64,000 bases of DNA from Citrobacter portucalensis (GCF_002042885.1 NZ_MVFY01000004.1:1-64000); one strand, 5' to 3'. Counted from the first letter of the stretch, positions 1-15,150 are shown. Translations and numbers: made by a program. Notes: a model not told the origin generated them from the letters alone.

Positions 1-250
1 TAGCAAAATCAAATGAGCACTATTCCTAAAAAACAGAAAAAGTATGAAAACGAACTTGTAATTAACAATTAAAACATAAACAACGTAATTAATGGAAACT
101 AATGTACAAATACCAGCTATAACATATCTATCTGTAGCCTATCAAAGCTATTTGATTCATATATTGCATATGAAGATAACATTGTCAGGTAGGAATAATT
201 ATTTTACTCAGGAAAGCGTATTTCGGGCAGTAACCTCTTCTGAGCATGAC

Positions 251-270
251 AACTGTATAAAATCACAGCT
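251..270 (+). promoter_or_regulatory. LexA (SOS) box of polB
   Basis: The site reads CTG, ten bases (tataaaatca), CAG at 253-268. This is the CTG-N10-CAG core of the LexA operator, with the usual AT-rich centre. It overlaps the expected -35 region of a promoter whose -10 (TATAAT) is at 289-294, so bound LexA would block RNA polymerase. polB (dinA) is a known SOS gene in E. coli, with a box at the same place. Confidence 0.88.
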
Positions 271-280
271 AATCTATCAG

Positions 281-309
281 AACCAGGCTATAATAATGCC
301 TGGTTTTTT
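281..309 (+). terminator. Terminator-like hairpin with the polB -10 in its loop
   Basis: Eight-base arms aaccaggc (281-288) and gcctggtt (298-305) pair perfectly and are followed by a T run. The nine-base loop contains a perfect TATAAT at 289-294. Transcription starting from that -10 would begin near 301, inside the right arm, so the hairpin can form only in RNA entering from upstream. It probably ends upstream transcripts while the same DNA serves as the polB promoter. Confidence 0.65.
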
Positions 310-323
310 GACGGATACGCAGC

Positions 324-2675
324 GTGGCGCAAGCAGGTTTTATTTTAACCCGGCACTGGCGGGACACCCCGCAGGGAACTGAGGTCTCATTCTGGCTGGC
401 TACAGACGATGGGCCGCTGCAGGTCACGCTCGCGCCTCAGGAGTCGGTCGCGTTTATTCCCACCAGTCAGGTTCCTCGCGTAATGTCATTATTACGCACT
501 GAAAACGGCTATCGCCTGAAATCGCTGCAATTGCAAGACTTCCACCGCCAGCCTGTTTCCGGACTGTATTGCCGCTCACATCGCCAGCTCATGCGATTGG
601 AAAAACTGCTGCGCGAAAACGCAGTCACCGTCTATGAGGGCGACGTACGCCCACCTGAGCGGTATCTGATGGAGCGCTTTATCACCTCCCCTGTTTGGGT
701 CGAAGGCGACAGACATAATGACATGCTGGTGAATGCCCGCCTGAAGCCGAACCCTGACTATCGACCACCGCTAAAATGGGTATCGCTGGATATTGAAACC
801 ACGCGCCACGGCGAACTCTATTGCATCGGTCTTGAAGGCTGTGGGCAGCGTATTGTCTACATGCTCGGCCCGGCAAACGGCGACGCCTCTACGCTTGATT
901 TTGAACTTGAGTACGTTGCAAGCCGCCCGCAGTTGCTGGAAAAACTCAATGACTGGATTGCCCGTCACGATCCTGATGTGATAATCGGCTGGAACGTCGT
1001 GCAATTCGATTTACGCGTCCTGCAAAAGCACGCCGAACGTTACCGCATTCCCCTGCGTTTTGGTCGTGATAGCAGCGAGCTTGAGTGGCGCGAGCATGGC
1101 TTCAAGAACGGCGTATTCTTCGCTCAGGCTAAGGGGCGCCTGATTATCGACGGTATTGAGGCGCTCAAATCCGCGTTCTGGAATTTCTCGTCATTTTCAC
1201 TGGAAACGGTATCGCAAGAGCTGCTTGGCGAAGGGAAGTCGATTGATAATCCGTGGGACAGAATGGACGAAATTGACCGTCGGTTTGCCCAGGATAAACC
1301 CGCGCTCGCCACCTACAATCTCAAAGACTGTGAGCTGGTCACGCGCATTTTTCATAAAACCGAGATCATGCCATTTCTGCTGGAGCGCTCGACGGTCAAC
1401 GGTCTGCCGGTCGACCGTCACGGTGGTTCGGTTGCCGCCTTCGGCCACCTCTACCTTCCGCGCATGCACCGGGCGGGTTATGTGGCGCCGAATCTCGGTG
1501 AAGTCCCCGCGCACGCCAGTCCCGGCGGCTATGTGATGGACTCGCGCCCGGGATTGTACGACTCCGTACTGGTGCTGGATTACAAAAGCCTGTATCCCTC
1601 AATAATTCGTACTTTTTTAATCGATCCGGTGGGGCTTATCGAAGGGATGGCGCAGCCGGATCCGGAACACAGCACCGAAGGTTTCCTTGACGCCTGGTTT
1701 TCACGCGAAAAGCACTGCCTGCCGGAAATCGTTACTCAGATCTGGCACGGGCGCGAAGAAGCAAAACGCCGCGGCAATAAGCCACTCTCGCAGGCGTTGA
1801 AAATCATCATGAATGCATTTTACGGCGTGCTGGGCACCACCGCCTGTCGCTTTTTCGACCCGAGACTGGCCTCGTCCATTACCATGCGCGGCCATGCGAT
1901 CATGCGCCAGACCAAAGCGTTAATTGAGGCTCAGGGTTACGATGTCATCTATGGCGATACCGATTCCACCTTTGTCTGGCTGAAAAAGGCGCACTCAGAA
2001 GACGATGCAGCCCGAATTGGTCGGGAACTGGTGAGCTATGTCAACACCTGGTGGGCGCAATCGCTGAAGCAACAAAATCTGACCAGCGCGCTGGAGCTGG
2101 AATTTGAAACCCATTTTTGTCGCTTTCTGATGCCGACCATTCGCGGTGCAGATACCGGCAGTAAAAAACGCTATGCGGGGATGATTCAGGACGGTGCAGA
2201 GCAACGTATGGTGTTTAAGGGACTGGAAACGGTACGAACCGACTGGACGCCGCTGGCCCAACAATTTCAGCAGGAGCTATACCTGCGAATTTTTCGTAAC
2301 GAACCTTATCAGGAGTTTGTTCGCGAGACTATTGCCCGTCTGATGGCCGGTGAAATGGATGAACAACTGGTGTACCGCAAGCGCCTGCGCCGCCCGTTAA
2401 GCGAATACCAGCGAAATGTTCCACCACACGTTCGTGCCGCGCGACTCGCCGATGAGCAGAATGTAAAGCTGGGGCGTCCGCCACAGTATCAGAATCGCGG
2501 AACCATAAAATATGTCTGGACGGTCAATGGCCCAGAACCTGTTGATTATCAGCTATCTGTACTCGATTACGAGCATTATCTGACCCGCCAGATCCAACCC
2601 GTTGCCGAGGGAATTCTTCCCTTTATTGACGATAATTTTGCTACACTACTCACAGGACAACTGGGGTTATTTTGA
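324..2675 (+). CDS. polB: DNA polymerase II
   Basis: SOS-induced family B DNA polymerase with 3'-5' proofreading, used in replication restart and lesion bypass. The 783 residues match the E. coli length and are near-identical throughout. The exonuclease motif has D156 and E158 in SLDIETT. Polymerase motif A (DYKSLYPS) places D419, and motif C (YGDTDS) places D545 and D547, so all catalytic carboxylates are present. The start is a GTG at 324 ([12 protein letters not shown]), as in E. coli; the ribosome site is weak. It is transcribed alone behind a LexA box. Confidence 0.97.
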   Translation: MAQAGFILTRHWRDTPQGTEVSFWLATDDGPLQVTLAPQESVAFIPTSQVPRVMSLLRTENGYRLKSLQLQDFHRQPVSGLYCRSHRQLMRLEKLLRENAVTVYEGDVRPPERYLMERFITSPVWVEGDRHNDMLVNARLKPNPDYRPPLKWVSLDIETTRHGELYCIGLEGCGQRIVYMLGPANGDASTLDFELEYVASRPQLLEKLNDWIARHDPDVIIGWNVVQFDLRVLQKHAERYRIPLRFGRDSSELEWREHGFKNGVFFAQAKGRLIIDGIEALKSAFWNFSSFSLETVSQELLGEGKSIDNPWDRMDEIDRRFAQDKPALATYNLKDCELVTRIFHKTEIMPFLLERSTVNGLPVDRHGGSVAAFGHLYLPRMHRAGYVAPNLGEVPAHASPGGYVMDSRPGLYDSVLVLDYKSLYPSIIRTFLIDPVGLIEGMAQPDPEHSTEGFLDAWFSREKHCLPEIVTQIWHGREEAKRRGNKPLSQALKIIMNAFYGVLGTTACRFFDPRLASSITMRGHAIMRQTKALIEAQGYDVIYGDTDSTFVWLKKAHSEDDAARIGRELVSYVNTWWAQSLKQQNLTSALELEFETHFCRFLMPTIRGADTGSKKRYAGMIQDGAEQRMVFKGLETVRTDWTPLAQQFQQELYLRIFRNEPYQEFVRETIARLMAGEMDEQLVYRKRLRRPLSEYQRNVPPHVRAARLADEQNVKLGRPPQYQNRGTIKYVWTVNGPEPVDYQLSVLDYEHYLTRQIQPVAEGILPFIDDNFATLLTGQLGLF

Positions 2676-2852
2676 CGCGTGACGAAACCGCCGCCATCCA
2701 GTACCATAGCGCCCTTTCCATTCCTGGACCCATTTAACACCACTACCACTGATTTATTAGCCTGGTAGCGGGGTCGTATGCTCTCAATAACGGGGATTAG
2801 CCCGGAAAATGACGAGTATTGCCTGCAATTAAAGATATAGAGCCGAACATAT

Positions 2853-5759
2853 ATGCCTTTTACACTTGGTCAACGCTGGATCAGCGATACAGAAAGCGAA
2901 TTGGGACTTGGTACTGTTGTCGCCATGGATGCGCGAACCGTCACTTTACTTTTCTCATCGACGGGCGAAAACCGTCTGTATGCGCGCAGTGATTCCCCCG
3001 TGACCCGCGTGATGTTCAATCCTGGCGATACGATAACAAGCCATGAAGGCTGGCAACTGCATGTCGATGAAGTAAAAGAAGAAAACGGCCTGCTTGCCTA
3101 TATCGGAACCCGCCTGGATACCGAAGAAACCGGTGTCATGCTGCGTGAAGTACTGCTCGACAGCAAACTGGTATTCAGCAAACCACAAGATCGCCTGTTT
3201 GCCGGCCAGATTGACCGCATGGATCGCTTTGCTCTGCGCTATCGCGCACGTAAATTTCAGAGCGAACAATACCGTATGCCGTGGAGTGGGTTGCGTGGTC
3301 AACGTACCAGCCTGATTCCTCACCAGCTGAACATTGCCCATGATGTTGGCCGTCGTCATGCCCCTCGCGTTTTACTGGCAGATGAAGTGGGTTTAGGTAA
3401 AACCATTGAAGCCGGGATGATCCTGCATCAACAACTGCTGTCCGGCGCCGCAGAGCGCGTGCTGATCATCGTCCCGGAGACATTACAGCACCAGTGGCTG
3501 GTCGAAATGCTGCGCCGCTTCAACCTGCGTTTTGCACTGTTTGATGATGAGCGTTATGCAGAAGCGCAGCACGACGCCTACAACCCGTTTGAAACCGAAC
3601 AACTGGTCATCTGCTCGCTGGACTTTGCCCGTCGTAATAAACAACGTCTGGAGCACCTGTGTGACGCCGAGTGGGATCTGCTGATTGTCGATGAAGCCCA
3701 TCACCTTGTGTGGAGCGAAGACGCGCCCAGCCGCGAATATATGGCCATTGAACAGCTGGCAGAACGTGTGCCGGGCATCCTGCTGCTAACCGCTACACCG
3801 GAGCAGCTGGGCATGGAAAGTCACTTTGCACGCCTGCGCCTGCTGGACCCGAGCCGTTTCCATGATTTCGCCCAGTTTGTTGAAGAGCAAAAAAATTATC
3901 GTCCGGTCGCCGACGCCGTCGCCATGCTGCTGGCTGGTAACAAGCTGAGTAACAATGAGCTGAACATGTTAGGCGACATGATTGGCGAGCAGGACATTGA
4001 GCCGCTATTGCAGGCGGCAAACAGCGACAGCGAAGACGCCCAGAGCGCGCGTCAGGAGCTGGTTTCGATGCTGATGGACCGCCATGGCACCAGCCGTGTG
4101 CTGTTCCGTAACACCCGTAACGGTGTAAAAGGCTTCCCGAAACGCGAGCTGCATACCATCAAGCTGCCGCTGCCGACCCAATACCAGACGGCGATTAAAG
4201 TCTCCGGCATTATGGGCGCGCGTAAAAGTGCAGAAGACCGGGCGCGCGACATGCTCTACCCGGAACAGATTTATCAGGAATTCGAAGGCGACACCGGCAC
4301 CTGGTGGAACTTTGACCCGCGCGTGGAATGGCTGATGGGCTACCTGACCAGCCACCGCTCACAAAAAGTGCTGGTCATCTGCGCGAAAGCCACTACCGCG
4401 CTTCAGCTGGAGCAGGTACTGCGCGAGCGCGAAGGCATCCGCGCCGCCGTATTCCATGAAGGGATGTCGATCATTGAACGTGACCGCGCCGCAGCATGGT
4501 TTAGCGAAGAAGATAGCGGCGCCCAGGTAATGCTGTGTTCTGAAATCGGCTCCGAAGGGCGTAACTTCCAGTTCGCCAGCAATCTGGTGATGTTTGACCT
4601 GCCGTTCAACCCGGATCTGCTGGAACAGCGTATTGGCCGTCTGGACCGTATTGGTCAGGCGCATGATATTCAGATTCACGTTCCGTACCTGGAAAAAACC
4701 GCGCAATCCGTGCTGGTGCGCTGGTACCACGAAGGTCTGGATGCGTTCGAACACACCTGTCCGACTGGCCGTACCATCTATGACACGGTCTATAACAATC
4801 TGATCGGCTACCTGGCTGAACCAGAAAATACCGAGGGCTTTGACGATCTGATCAAAACCTGCCGCGAACAGCATGACGCGCTGAAAGCACAGCTAGAGCA
4901 AGGTCGCGATCGCCTGCTGGAGATCCACTCTAACGGCGGCGAAAAAGCACTGGCGCTGGCTGAGAGTATTGAAGAACAGGACGACGATACCAGCCTGATC
5001 GCCTTCGCCATGAACCTGTTTGATATCGTCGGTATTAATCAGGATGACCGTGGCGACAATTTAATCGTGCTGACGCCGTCCGATCATATGCTGGTGCCGG
5101 ATTTTCCTGGGCTGCCGGAAGATGGCTGCACCATTACGTTCGAGCGCGATGTCGCCCTGTCGCGTGAAGATGCACAATTTATTACCTGGGAGCATCCGCT
5201 GATCCGCAATGGTCTGGATCTGATCCTCTCCGGCGACACCGGAAGCAGCACTATTTCGTTGTTGAAAAACAAAGCATTACCTGTTGGTACACTGCTGGTT
5301 GAGCTGGTCTATGTTGTTGAAGCGCAAGCGCCGAAACAACTGCAGCTAAACCGCTTCCTGCCACCAACGCCGGTACGCATGCTGCTGGATAAAAACGGCA
5401 ATAACCTTGCTGCACAGGTTGAGTTCGAAACCTTTAACCGTCAGCTCAGCGCCGTTAACCGCCACACCGGCAGCAAACTGGTCAACGCCGTGCAGCAGGA
5501 TGTTCATGCCATTCTGCAACTCGGTGAAGCGCAGGTGGAAAAATCAGCCCGCGCGCTGATCGACGCAGCGCGTAAAGAAGCTGACGAGAAGCTGACGGCA
5601 GAACTTTCCCGTCTCGAAGCGCTGCGTGCCGTTAACCCGAACATCCGTGATGACGAACTTAGCGCAATTGAAAGCAACCGTCAGCAGGTGATGGAAAGCC
5701 TGGATCAGGCGGGCTGGCGTCTCGATGCCCTGCGCCTGATCGTCGTGACGCATCAGTAA
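2853..5759 (+). CDS. rapA: RNA polymerase-associated ATP-dependent recycling factor
   Basis: Swi2/Snf2-family ATPase (HepA) that binds RNA polymerase and recycles it from post-termination complexes. At 968 residues it equals the E. coli protein. N-terminal Tudor-like domains are followed by Walker A DEVGLGKT at 177-184, the DEAH box at 280-283, and a C-terminal helicase lobe ending in the [11 protein letters not shown] motif VI. The 177-bp gap after polB shows no strong terminator, so some read-through is possible, but the gene probably has its own promoter. rluA follows after 11 bp. Confidence 0.97.
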   Translation: MPFTLGQRWISDTESELGLGTVVAMDARTVTLLFSSTGENRLYARSDSPVTRVMFNPGDTITSHEGWQLHVDEVKEENGLLAYIGTRLDTEETGVMLREVLLDSKLVFSKPQDRLFAGQIDRMDRFALRYRARKFQSEQYRMPWSGLRGQRTSLIPHQLNIAHDVGRRHAPRVLLADEVGLGKTIEAGMILHQQLLSGAAERVLIIVPETLQHQWLVEMLRRFNLRFALFDDERYAEAQHDAYNPFETEQLVICSLDFARRNKQRLEHLCDAEWDLLIVDEAHHLVWSEDAPSREYMAIEQLAERVPGILLLTATPEQLGMESHFARLRLLDPSRFHDFAQFVEEQKNYRPVADAVAMLLAGNKLSNNELNMLGDMIGEQDIEPLLQAANSDSEDAQSARQELVSMLMDRHGTSRVLFRNTRNGVKGFPKRELHTIKLPLPTQYQTAIKVSGIMGARKSAEDRARDMLYPEQIYQEFEGDTGTWWNFDPRVEWLMGYLTSHRSQKVLVICAKATTALQLEQVLREREGIRAAVFHEGMSIIERDRAAAWFSEEDSGAQVMLCSEIGSEGRNFQFASNLVMFDLPFNPDLLEQRIGRLDRIGQAHDIQIHVPYLEKTAQSVLVRWYHEGLDAFEHTCPTGRTIYDTVYNNLIGYLAEPENTEGFDDLIKTCREQHDALKAQLEQGRDRLLEIHSNGGEKALALAESIEEQDDDTSLIAFAMNLFDIVGINQDDRGDNLIVLTPSDHMLVPDFPGLPEDGCTITFERDVALSREDAQFITWEHPLIRNGLDLILSGDTGSSTISLLKNKALPVGTLLVELVYVVEAQAPKQLQLNRFLPPTPVRMLLDKNGNNLAAQVEFETFNRQLSAVNRHTGSKLVNAVQQDVHAILQLGEAQVEKSARALIDAARKEADEKLTAELSRLEALRAVNPNIRDDELSAIESNRQQVMESLDQAGWRLDALRLIVVTHQ

Positions 5760-5770
5760 CGGAGCCATAC

Positions 5771-6430
5771 ATGGGGATGGAAAACTACAATCCGCCGCAG
5801 GAACCCTGGCTGGTCATCCTGTATCAGGATGAGCACATTATGGTGGTCAACAAGCCGAGCGGCTTGTTGTCTGTGCCAGGTCGTCTGGATGAGCACAAAG
5901 ACAGCGTGATGACGCGTATTCAGCGCGATTATCCGCAGGCTGAATCCGTGCATCGTCTGGATATGGCAACCAGCGGCGTGATTGTAGTCGCGCTAACCAA
6001 AGCGGCAGAGCGCGAGCTAAAACGCCAGTTTCGCGAGCGCGAACCGAAAAAACAGTATGTCGCACGCGTCTGGGGGCATCCTGCTCCGGCCGAGGGTCTG
6101 GTTGATTTACCGCTGATTTGCGACTGGCCAAACAGGCCAAAGCAAAAAGTATGTTATGAGACCGGGAAATCGGCGCAGACCGAGTATGAAGTCGTGGAGT
6201 TCGCGGCGGATAACACCGCCCGGGTAGTGCTCAAACCCATTACCGGACGCTCCCACCAGCTGCGTGTGCATATGCTGGCTTTAGGGCATCCTATCCTGGG
6301 CGACCGCTTCTATGCTCCACCGGAAGCTCTGGCGTTAGCGCCACGCCTGTTGCTGCATGCAGAGATGTTAACCATCACGCATCCCGAATACGGCAACAGT
6401 ATGACGTTTAAAGTTCCGGCGGATTTTTAA
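5771..6430 (+). CDS. rluA: Dual-specificity 23S rRNA/tRNA pseudouridine synthase
   Basis: Converts U746 of 23S rRNA and U32 of several tRNAs to pseudouridine. The 219 residues match E. coli RluA. The catalytic aspartate is D64 in HRLDMATSG, and the late RLHVHML-type motif of the RluA family is present as QLRVHMLALGHP. It sits 11 bp after rapA behind a GGAG ribosome site, so the two are probably co-transcribed. A REP pair follows and separates it from convergent djlA. Confidence 0.97.
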   Translation: MGMENYNPPQEPWLVILYQDEHIMVVNKPSGLLSVPGRLDEHKDSVMTRIQRDYPQAESVHRLDMATSGVIVVALTKAAERELKRQFREREPKKQYVARVWGHPAPAEGLVDLPLICDWPNRPKQKVCYETGKSAQTEYEVVEFAADNTARVVLKPITGRSHQLRVHMLALGHPILGDRFYAPPEALALAPRLLLHAEMLTITHPEYGNSMTFKVPADF

Positions 6431-6445
6431 ATTCTGAGCCAATTT

Positions 6446-6520
6446 ATGCCGGGGGCGCTTCGCTTGCCCGGCCTACATTCATTAACGTAGGCCGGATAAG
6501 GCGCTAGCCGCATCCGGCAA
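6446..6520. repeat. REP/BIME element between rluA and djlA
   Basis: Two inverted REP units: a GC-rich palindrome ending gcccggcctac (to 6476), then gtaggccggataaggcg with its partner catccggca (6487-6520). They lie between two convergent genes and can fold as hairpins in either transcript. Confidence 0.85.
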
Positions 6521-6525
6521 TTCAA

Positions 6526-7341
6526 TCACTTGAATCCTTTTTGATCCTTAATCAGCTCGTAAGCCTTTTGGATTTCCTGCGCTTTTTGTTTCGCCATTTC
6601 CATCATCTCTGGCGGCAGACCTTTCGCGACCAGTTTGTCCGGATGGTGCTCGCTCATCAGCTTACGGTAAGCCCGCTTGATGGTGGTCGCATCGTCGGTC
6701 GTTTTCACACCCAGCACATTACAGGCGTCTTCCAGCGTCGGGCCGCGTTGCGCCTGCTGCCAACCACCGCCGCCAGACTGCTGCTGATATCCGCCGCCAA
6801 ACTGTGCGCCGCCCTGCATCATGCGCAGGAACTGATCAAATTGGGTGCGTGAGATCCCCAACTCTTCAGCAATCACATACAGCACTTCACGTTCGTTAGG
6901 ATGCAACGACCCATCGGCAAATGCCGCCTGGATCTGAATCTCCAGAAACATGCGGATCAGATCGAATCGACCAAAACAGACGCTGCGAAACTGACGCATC
7001 TTTTCACGTAATGGGTAATTATCCGATTTTCCTACCCGGAAGGCATGTTGTGCAGCCGTTCGCGAGTCACCGTGCAAATTCATCCGATCCATCAACTGGC
7101 TGGCGATATGTATATCGGCTTCCGTGACGCGACCTTTGGATTTGGTCAGATGTCCCATCACCTCAAAAGTGGTGGCAAAAAACAGCGCCTGGCGTTCACG
7201 TTGGTTGGCAAACCACGCCATTTTGCGCATGCGGGCTTTGTCGAACATGTGGCCAACTAACAGCCCCAGAACCACACCCCAGAAGCCGCCGCCCATCATT
7301 AAGGCCACGGCTACACCAATTATCTTTCCCCAATACTGCAT
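6526..7341 (-). CDS. djlA: Membrane-anchored DnaJ-like co-chaperone
   Basis: DnaK co-chaperone of the inner membrane. Overexpression in E. coli induces capsule genes through RcsC/RcsB. One N-terminal glycine-rich membrane segment (about residues 6-31) comes first, then a TerB-like central region, a Gly/Gln-rich linker ([13 protein letters not shown]) and a C-terminal J domain with the HPD motif in EHHPDK. The ATG at 7341 (MQYWGKIIG) follows GGGGAG and gives 271 residues, the E. coli length; a 15-residue upstream extension is rejected. It diverges from lptD. Confidence 0.96.
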   Translation of the reverse strand: MQYWGKIIGVAVALMMGGGFWGVVLGLLVGHMFDKARMRKMAWFANQRERQALFFATTFEVMGHLTKSKGRVTEADIHIASQLMDRMNLHGDSRTAAQHAFRVGKSDNYPLREKMRQFRSVCFGRFDLIRMFLEIQIQAAFADGSLHPNEREVLYVIAEELGISRTQFDQFLRMMQGGAQFGGGYQQQSGGGGWQQAQRGPTLEDACNVLGVKTTDDATTIKRAYRKLMSEHHPDKLVAKGLPPEMMEMAKQKAQEIQKAYELIKDQKGFK

Positions 7342-7375
7342 AGACTCCCCAAATCTTTCCGCTCTCAGCCAGGCT

Positions 7376-7433
7376 ATGTCCCACAATATAAGGTGCTTTT
7401 ACCGATTTACGGCTGCGGTCAATTGTGGGACAT
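7376..7433. promoter_or_regulatory. Perfect 12-bp inverted repeat between djlA and lptD
   Basis: Arms atgtcccacaat (7376-7387) and attgtgggacat (7422-7433) are exact inverted copies 34 bp apart. A TATAAT lies 4 bp after the right arm (7438-7443, + strand), and a minus-strand TATATT (7390-7385) overlaps the left arm. The spacing suits a looped operator or divergent promoter control. No known regulator matches that I recognise. Confidence 0.5.
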
Positions 7434-7492
7434 CGCCTATAATTTGCATTATCATACCTGTCATTCAATGCCGTGCCTAACACCACAAACGC

Positions 7493-7618
7493 TATACCCG
7501 TTGGATTTCGAGTTGCAGCAAGGCGGCAACGTAGTGAGTCCCCTGGAGCTTACCCATATAAGTGACTGGGGTGAACGAGGAAGACAACGAAGATGCAGCT
7601 TGAAAGGTGGCGGGTATA
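7493..7618. repeat. ERIC (IRU) element upstream of lptD
   Basis: A 126-bp imperfect palindrome with terminal repeats tataccc (7493-7499) and gggtata (7612-7618). The core contains ggagcttac and agtgactggggtgaac, which match the conserved centre of the 127-bp enterobacterial repetitive intergenic consensus. It ends 102 bp before the lptD start, so it lies in or just upstream of the lptD leader. Confidence 0.9.
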
Positions 7619-7720
7619 AAATGGGCAGGATTAATACTAGCGAAGTGAAGATGAGATAAGTTAGGCTGTGACCGTTTGTCACGCGCGACGCTACTGATGA
7701 TGGAACAATAAATACAACGT

Positions 7721-10081
7721 ATGAAAAAACGTATTCCCACTCTTCTGGCCACCATGATTGCCAGCGCCCTCTATAGCCATCAGGGCCTGGCAGCCGATCT
7801 CGCCTCACAGTGTATGCTGGGCGTGCCGAGCTATGACCGTCCTCTGGTACAGGGCGAGACTAATGAGTTACCCGTCACCATCAATGCCGACAACGCAAAA
7901 GGGAATTACCCCGATGACGCGGTGTTTACCGGCAACGTGGATATCGCACAGGGTAACAGCCGCCTGCAGGCCGACGAAGTACAGCTTCATCAGAAGCAGG
8001 CTGAAGGCCAGCCGGAGCCAGTACGTACCGTCGATGCGTTGGGCAATGTCCATTATGACGACAATCAGGTTATTCTGAAGGGACCGAAGGGCTGGTCCAA
8101 TCTGAATACCAAAGATACCAACATCTGGGAAGGTGATTACCAGATGGTGGGCCGTCAGGGGCGCGGGAAAGCCGACCTGATGAAACAGCGTGGGGAAAAC
8201 CGTTATACCATTCTGGAAAACGGTAGCTTTACCTCCTGTCTGCCAGGTTCCGATACCTGGAGCGTCGTCGGTAGCGAAGTTATCCACGACCGTGAAGAAC
8301 AGGTCGCAGAGATCTGGAACGCCCGTTTTAAACTGGGTCCAGTTCCGGTCTTTTATAGTCCTTATTTACAGTTACCCGTCGGCGATAAGCGCCGTTCCGG
8401 TTTCCTGATCCCGAACGCAAAATATTCCACCAATAACTATTTTGAGTTCTACCTCCCGTATTACTGGAACATTGCGCCCAATATGGACGCCACCATCACG
8501 CCACATTATATGCACCGTCGTGGCGGGATCATGTGGGAGAACGAATTCCGCTACCTCACCCAGGCGGGTGCGGGCTTGATGGAGTTCGACTATCTGAATT
8601 CCGATAAAGTGTACGAGGACGAACATCCGAAGGATGACAATTCACGCCGCTGGCTGTTCTACTGGCAGCACGCCGGTGTACTGGACCAGGTGTGGCGTTT
8701 CAACGTCGACTACACCAAGGTCAGCGACACCAGCTACTTTAACGATTTCGATAATAAATACGGTTCCAGTACCGACGGCTACGCCACGCAGAAATTCAGC
8801 GTCGGCTACGCGGTACAAAACTTTGACGCTACGGTATCGACCAAGCAGTTCCAGGTCTTCGACGCACAAAACAGTAACAGTTACTCTGCCCAGCCGCAGT
8901 TAGACGTCAACTACTACCAAAACGACGTCGGTCCGTTTGATACCCGTATTTATGGCCAGGCGGTCCATTTCGTCAATACCAATGACAACATGCCGGAAGC
9001 AACGCGTGTTCACCTGGAACCGACGATCAATCTGCCGTTGTCGAATAACTGGGGCAGTATCAATACCGAAGCGAAGCTGCTAGCGACACACTATCAGCAG
9101 ACCAATCTGGATTGGTACAACAACAACCCGAGTAACGTTAACAAGCTCGACGAGTCAGCCAACCGCGTCATGCCGCAGTTTAAAGTTGACGGCAAAATGG
9201 TATTCGAGCGCGACATGCAAATGCTGGCACCGGGCTATACCCAGACGCTGGAGCCGCGCGCGCAGTACCTGTACGTACCGTATCGCGACCAAAGTCATAT
9301 CTATAACTATGACTCATCCTTGCTGCAATCTGACTACAGCGGCCTGTTCCGTGACCGTACTTATGGCGGTCTGGACCGTATTGCTTCTGCCAACCAGGTG
9401 ACGACCGGGGTCACATCTCGCGTTTATGATGACGCTGCCGTTGAACGTTTTAATATTTCTGTGGGTCAAATCTACTATTTCACCGAGTCTCGCACCGGCG
9501 ATGACAACATTAAATGGGAGAATGACGACAAAACGGGTTCACTGGTATGGGCGGGCGACACCTACTGGCGTATCTCCGATCGCTGGGGTTTACGCAGTGG
9601 GATCCAGTACGACACGCGTCTGGATAGCATCGCAACCAGCAATAGCAGTATCGAATACCGTCGCGATGAAAACCGGATGCTGCAGTTGAATTACCGTTAC
9701 GCCAGCCCGGAATATATCCAGGCTACTCTACCGTCTTACTACTCTACGGCAGATCAGTATAAAAACGGGATTTCGCAGGTGGGCGCGGTGGCAAGCTTCC
9801 CAATTGCTGAGCGTTGGTCGATTGTTGGCGCTTACTACTTCGATACCAACGTGAACAAAGAAGCAGATTCAATGCTGGGCTTACAGTACAACTCCTGCTG
9901 TTACGCCATTCGCTTCGGCTACGAGCGTAAGCTGAACGGTTGGGATAATACCCAGCAACACGCGATTTATGACAACACGATCGGCTTTAATATCGAACTG
10001 CGCGGACTGAGCTCCAACTACGGTCTCGGCACCAACCAAATGCTGCGTTCGAACATTTTGCCGTATCAAAGCTCTTTATGA
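7721..10081 (+). CDS. lptD: LPS-assembly outer-membrane protein LptD
   Basis: Essential outer-membrane beta-barrel (Imp/OstA) that, with the lipoprotein LptE, inserts lipopolysaccharide into the outer leaflet. The signal peptide ends at about residue 24 (GLAA before DLASQC). A periplasmic jellyroll (about 50-200) precedes a large barrel rich in alternating aromatic strands. The four cysteines needed for its disulfides are present: C31, C173, C726 and C727. It has 786 residues, two more than E. coli. surA, whose product helps it fold, follows after 53 bp. An ERIC element lies upstream. Confidence 0.97.
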   Translation: MKKRIPTLLATMIASALYSHQGLAADLASQCMLGVPSYDRPLVQGETNELPVTINADNAKGNYPDDAVFTGNVDIAQGNSRLQADEVQLHQKQAEGQPEPVRTVDALGNVHYDDNQVILKGPKGWSNLNTKDTNIWEGDYQMVGRQGRGKADLMKQRGENRYTILENGSFTSCLPGSDTWSVVGSEVIHDREEQVAEIWNARFKLGPVPVFYSPYLQLPVGDKRRSGFLIPNAKYSTNNYFEFYLPYYWNIAPNMDATITPHYMHRRGGIMWENEFRYLTQAGAGLMEFDYLNSDKVYEDEHPKDDNSRRWLFYWQHAGVLDQVWRFNVDYTKVSDTSYFNDFDNKYGSSTDGYATQKFSVGYAVQNFDATVSTKQFQVFDAQNSNSYSAQPQLDVNYYQNDVGPFDTRIYGQAVHFVNTNDNMPEATRVHLEPTINLPLSNNWGSINTEAKLLATHYQQTNLDWYNNNPSNVNKLDESANRVMPQFKVDGKMVFERDMQMLAPGYTQTLEPRAQYLYVPYRDQSHIYNYDSSLLQSDYSGLFRDRTYGGLDRIASANQVTTGVTSRVYDDAAVERFNISVGQIYYFTESRTGDDNIKWENDDKTGSLVWAGDTYWRISDRWGLRSGIQYDTRLDSIATSNSSIEYRRDENRMLQLNYRYASPEYIQATLPSYYSTADQYKNGISQVGAVASFPIAERWSIVGAYYFDTNVNKEADSMLGLQYNSCCYAIRFGYERKLNGWDNTQQHAIYDNTIGFNIELRGLSSNYGLGTNQMLRSNILPYQSSL

Positions 10082-10134
10082 TCTGATTGATTTACAACGT
10101 AATCCGCATTGCGGTTAATTGAAATGGAAAAAGT

Positions 10135-13227
<3,093 letters not shown>

Positions 13228-13229
13228 AC

Positions 13230-13607
13230 ATGATCAATTCGCCCCGAGTGTGCATTCAGGTACAAAGCGTCTACATTGAGGCGCAATCCTCACCTGATGA
13301 TGAACGTTACGTTTTTGCTTACACCGTAACTATCCGCAATTTGGGGCGAGCGCCTGTGCAGCTGTTGGGGCGTTATTGGTTGATCACTAATGGTCATGGC
13401 CGCGAAACCGAAGTTCAGGGTGAAGGCGTGGTTGGCGTCCAGCCCCACATCGAACCCGGCGAAGAGTACCAGTACACCAGCGGTGCGGTGATTGAAACAC
13501 CGCTGGGCACCATGCAGGGTCATTACGAAATGATCGATGAACAAGGCATCGCCTTTACCATCGATATTCCCGTATTCCGACTCGCCGTTCCAACACTCAT
13601 TCATTAA
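13230..13607 (+). CDS. apaG: ApaG domain protein
   Basis: Small beta-sandwich protein (ApaG/FBXO3 domain over nearly its whole 125 residues), the same length as E. coli and close in sequence. Genetic links are to Co2+ resistance and Mg2+ efflux in Salmonella (CorD); the biochemical role is unsettled. It lies 2 bp after rsmA and 10 bp before apaH, so it belongs to the surA-apaH operon. Confidence 0.95.
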   Translation: MINSPRVCIQVQSVYIEAQSSPDDERYVFAYTVTIRNLGRAPVQLLGRYWLITNGHGRETEVQGEGVVGVQPHIEPGEEYQYTSGAVIETPLGTMQGHYEMIDEQGIAFTIDIPVFRLAVPTLIH

Positions 13608-13617
13608 AACAATAACT

Positions 13618-14466
13618 ATGGCGACATACCTTATTGGCGACGTTCACGGTTGTTACGATGAACTGGTAGCCTTGCTGCATCAGGTAGACTTTAATTCCGA
13701 AAAAGACACCCTATGGCTCACCGGCGATCTGGTCGCTCGTGGACCGGGCTCGCTGGACGTTTTGCGCTACGTGAAATCACTGGGCGACAGCGTGCGGTTA
13801 GTATTGGGTAATCACGATTTACACCTGCTGGCCGTATTTGCTGGTATCAGTCGTAATAAACCTAAAGACAGGGTCACATCGCTGCTCGAAGCACCGGATG
13901 CCGACGAATTACTTAACTGGCTCCGCCGTCAACCGCTGTTGCAGGTAGATGAAGAGAAGAAGCTGGTGATGGCGCATGCCGGTATCACCCCACAGTGGGA
14001 CCTGCAGACGGCAAAAGACTGTGCTCGCGATGTTGAAGCCGTGCTGTCGAGTGACTCGTATCCCTTCTTCCTTGATGCGATGTACGGCGACATGCCCAAT
14101 AACTGGACCCCGGAACTGACCGGGCTGGCGCGCCTGCGTTTTATTACCAACGCCTTTACCCGCATGCGTTACTGCTTCCCTAACGGTCAGTTGGATATGT
14201 ACAGCAAAGAGTCACCAGAAGACGCACCTGCCCCGCTGAAGCCATGGTTTGCCATTCCTGGACCTGTCAGTGAAGCATACAGCATTGCATTCGGGCACTG
14301 GGCATCGCTGGAGGGTAAAGGCACGCCAGAAGGTATTTACGCGCTGGATACGGGGTGTTGCTGGGGAGGCGATCTCACCTGTCTGCGCTGGGAAGACAAA
14401 CAGTACTTCGTGCAGCCGTCAAATCGCCATCTGAATCTGGATCCTGGCGAAGCGGTCAACGCCTGA
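13618..14466 (+). CDS. apaH: Symmetrical diadenosine tetraphosphatase
   Basis: Splits Ap4A into two ADP, and in E. coli also removes Np4A-type caps from RNA 5' ends. It is a metallophosphatase: [19 protein letters not shown] and GNHDLH carry the metal ligands. The ATG at 13618 ([11 protein letters not shown]) gives 282 residues, close to the 280 of E. coli; the longer open frame starting inside apaG is rejected. It is last in its operon and converges on folA across a REP pair. Confidence 0.96.
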   Translation: MATYLIGDVHGCYDELVALLHQVDFNSEKDTLWLTGDLVARGPGSLDVLRYVKSLGDSVRLVLGNHDLHLLAVFAGISRNKPKDRVTSLLEAPDADELLNWLRRQPLLQVDEEKKLVMAHAGITPQWDLQTAKDCARDVEAVLSSDSYPFFLDAMYGDMPNNWTPELTGLARLRFITNAFTRMRYCFPNGQLDMYSKESPEDAPAPLKPWFAIPGPVSEAYSIAFGHWASLEGKGTPEGIYALDTGCCWGGDLTCLRWEDKQYFVQPSNRHLNLDPGEAVNA

Positions 14467-14475
14467 TAGTCGTTT

Positions 14476-14546
14476 GCCGGATGCGGTGCTCGCACCTTAT
14501 CCGGCCTACATTAGCTGGATGATAAGGCGTTTCGCCGCCATCCGGC
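14476..14546. repeat. REP/BIME element between apaH and folA
   Basis: Two REP units in opposite orientation: gccggatgcggtgctcgc with ttatccggcctac (14476-14509), and ggatgataaggcg with gccatccggc (14517-14546). They lie between convergent genes. Confidence 0.88.
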
Positions 14547-14556
14547 ACTTACAGTA

Positions 14557-15150
<594 letters not shown>

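Larger units (their letters stand above)
1..323. other. AT-rich intergenic region upstream of polB
   Basis: The first 250 bases are AT-rich and hold no gene I can support. An open frame at 92-382 runs into polB in another frame, has no ribosome site and resembles nothing I know. The right end holds the polB control elements (LexA box, -10, hairpin), listed separately. In E. coli araD lies just upstream of polB; no araD sequence is visible here, so araBAD either ends before the window or lies elsewhere. Confidence 0.6.

Noticed and set aside
92-382. 96-codon open frame ahead of polB
   Set aside because: It has no ribosome site, overlaps the start of polB in another frame, spans the polB promoter hairpin and resembles no family I know.
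7376-7433. The djlA/lptD inverted repeat as a transposon end pair
   Set aside because: Only 34 bp lies between the arms and there is no flanking duplication, so it is more like an operator.
13537-13617. Longer N terminus for apaH, starting inside apaG
   Set aside because: The ATG at 13618 gives the family length and starts directly with [11 protein letters not shown].
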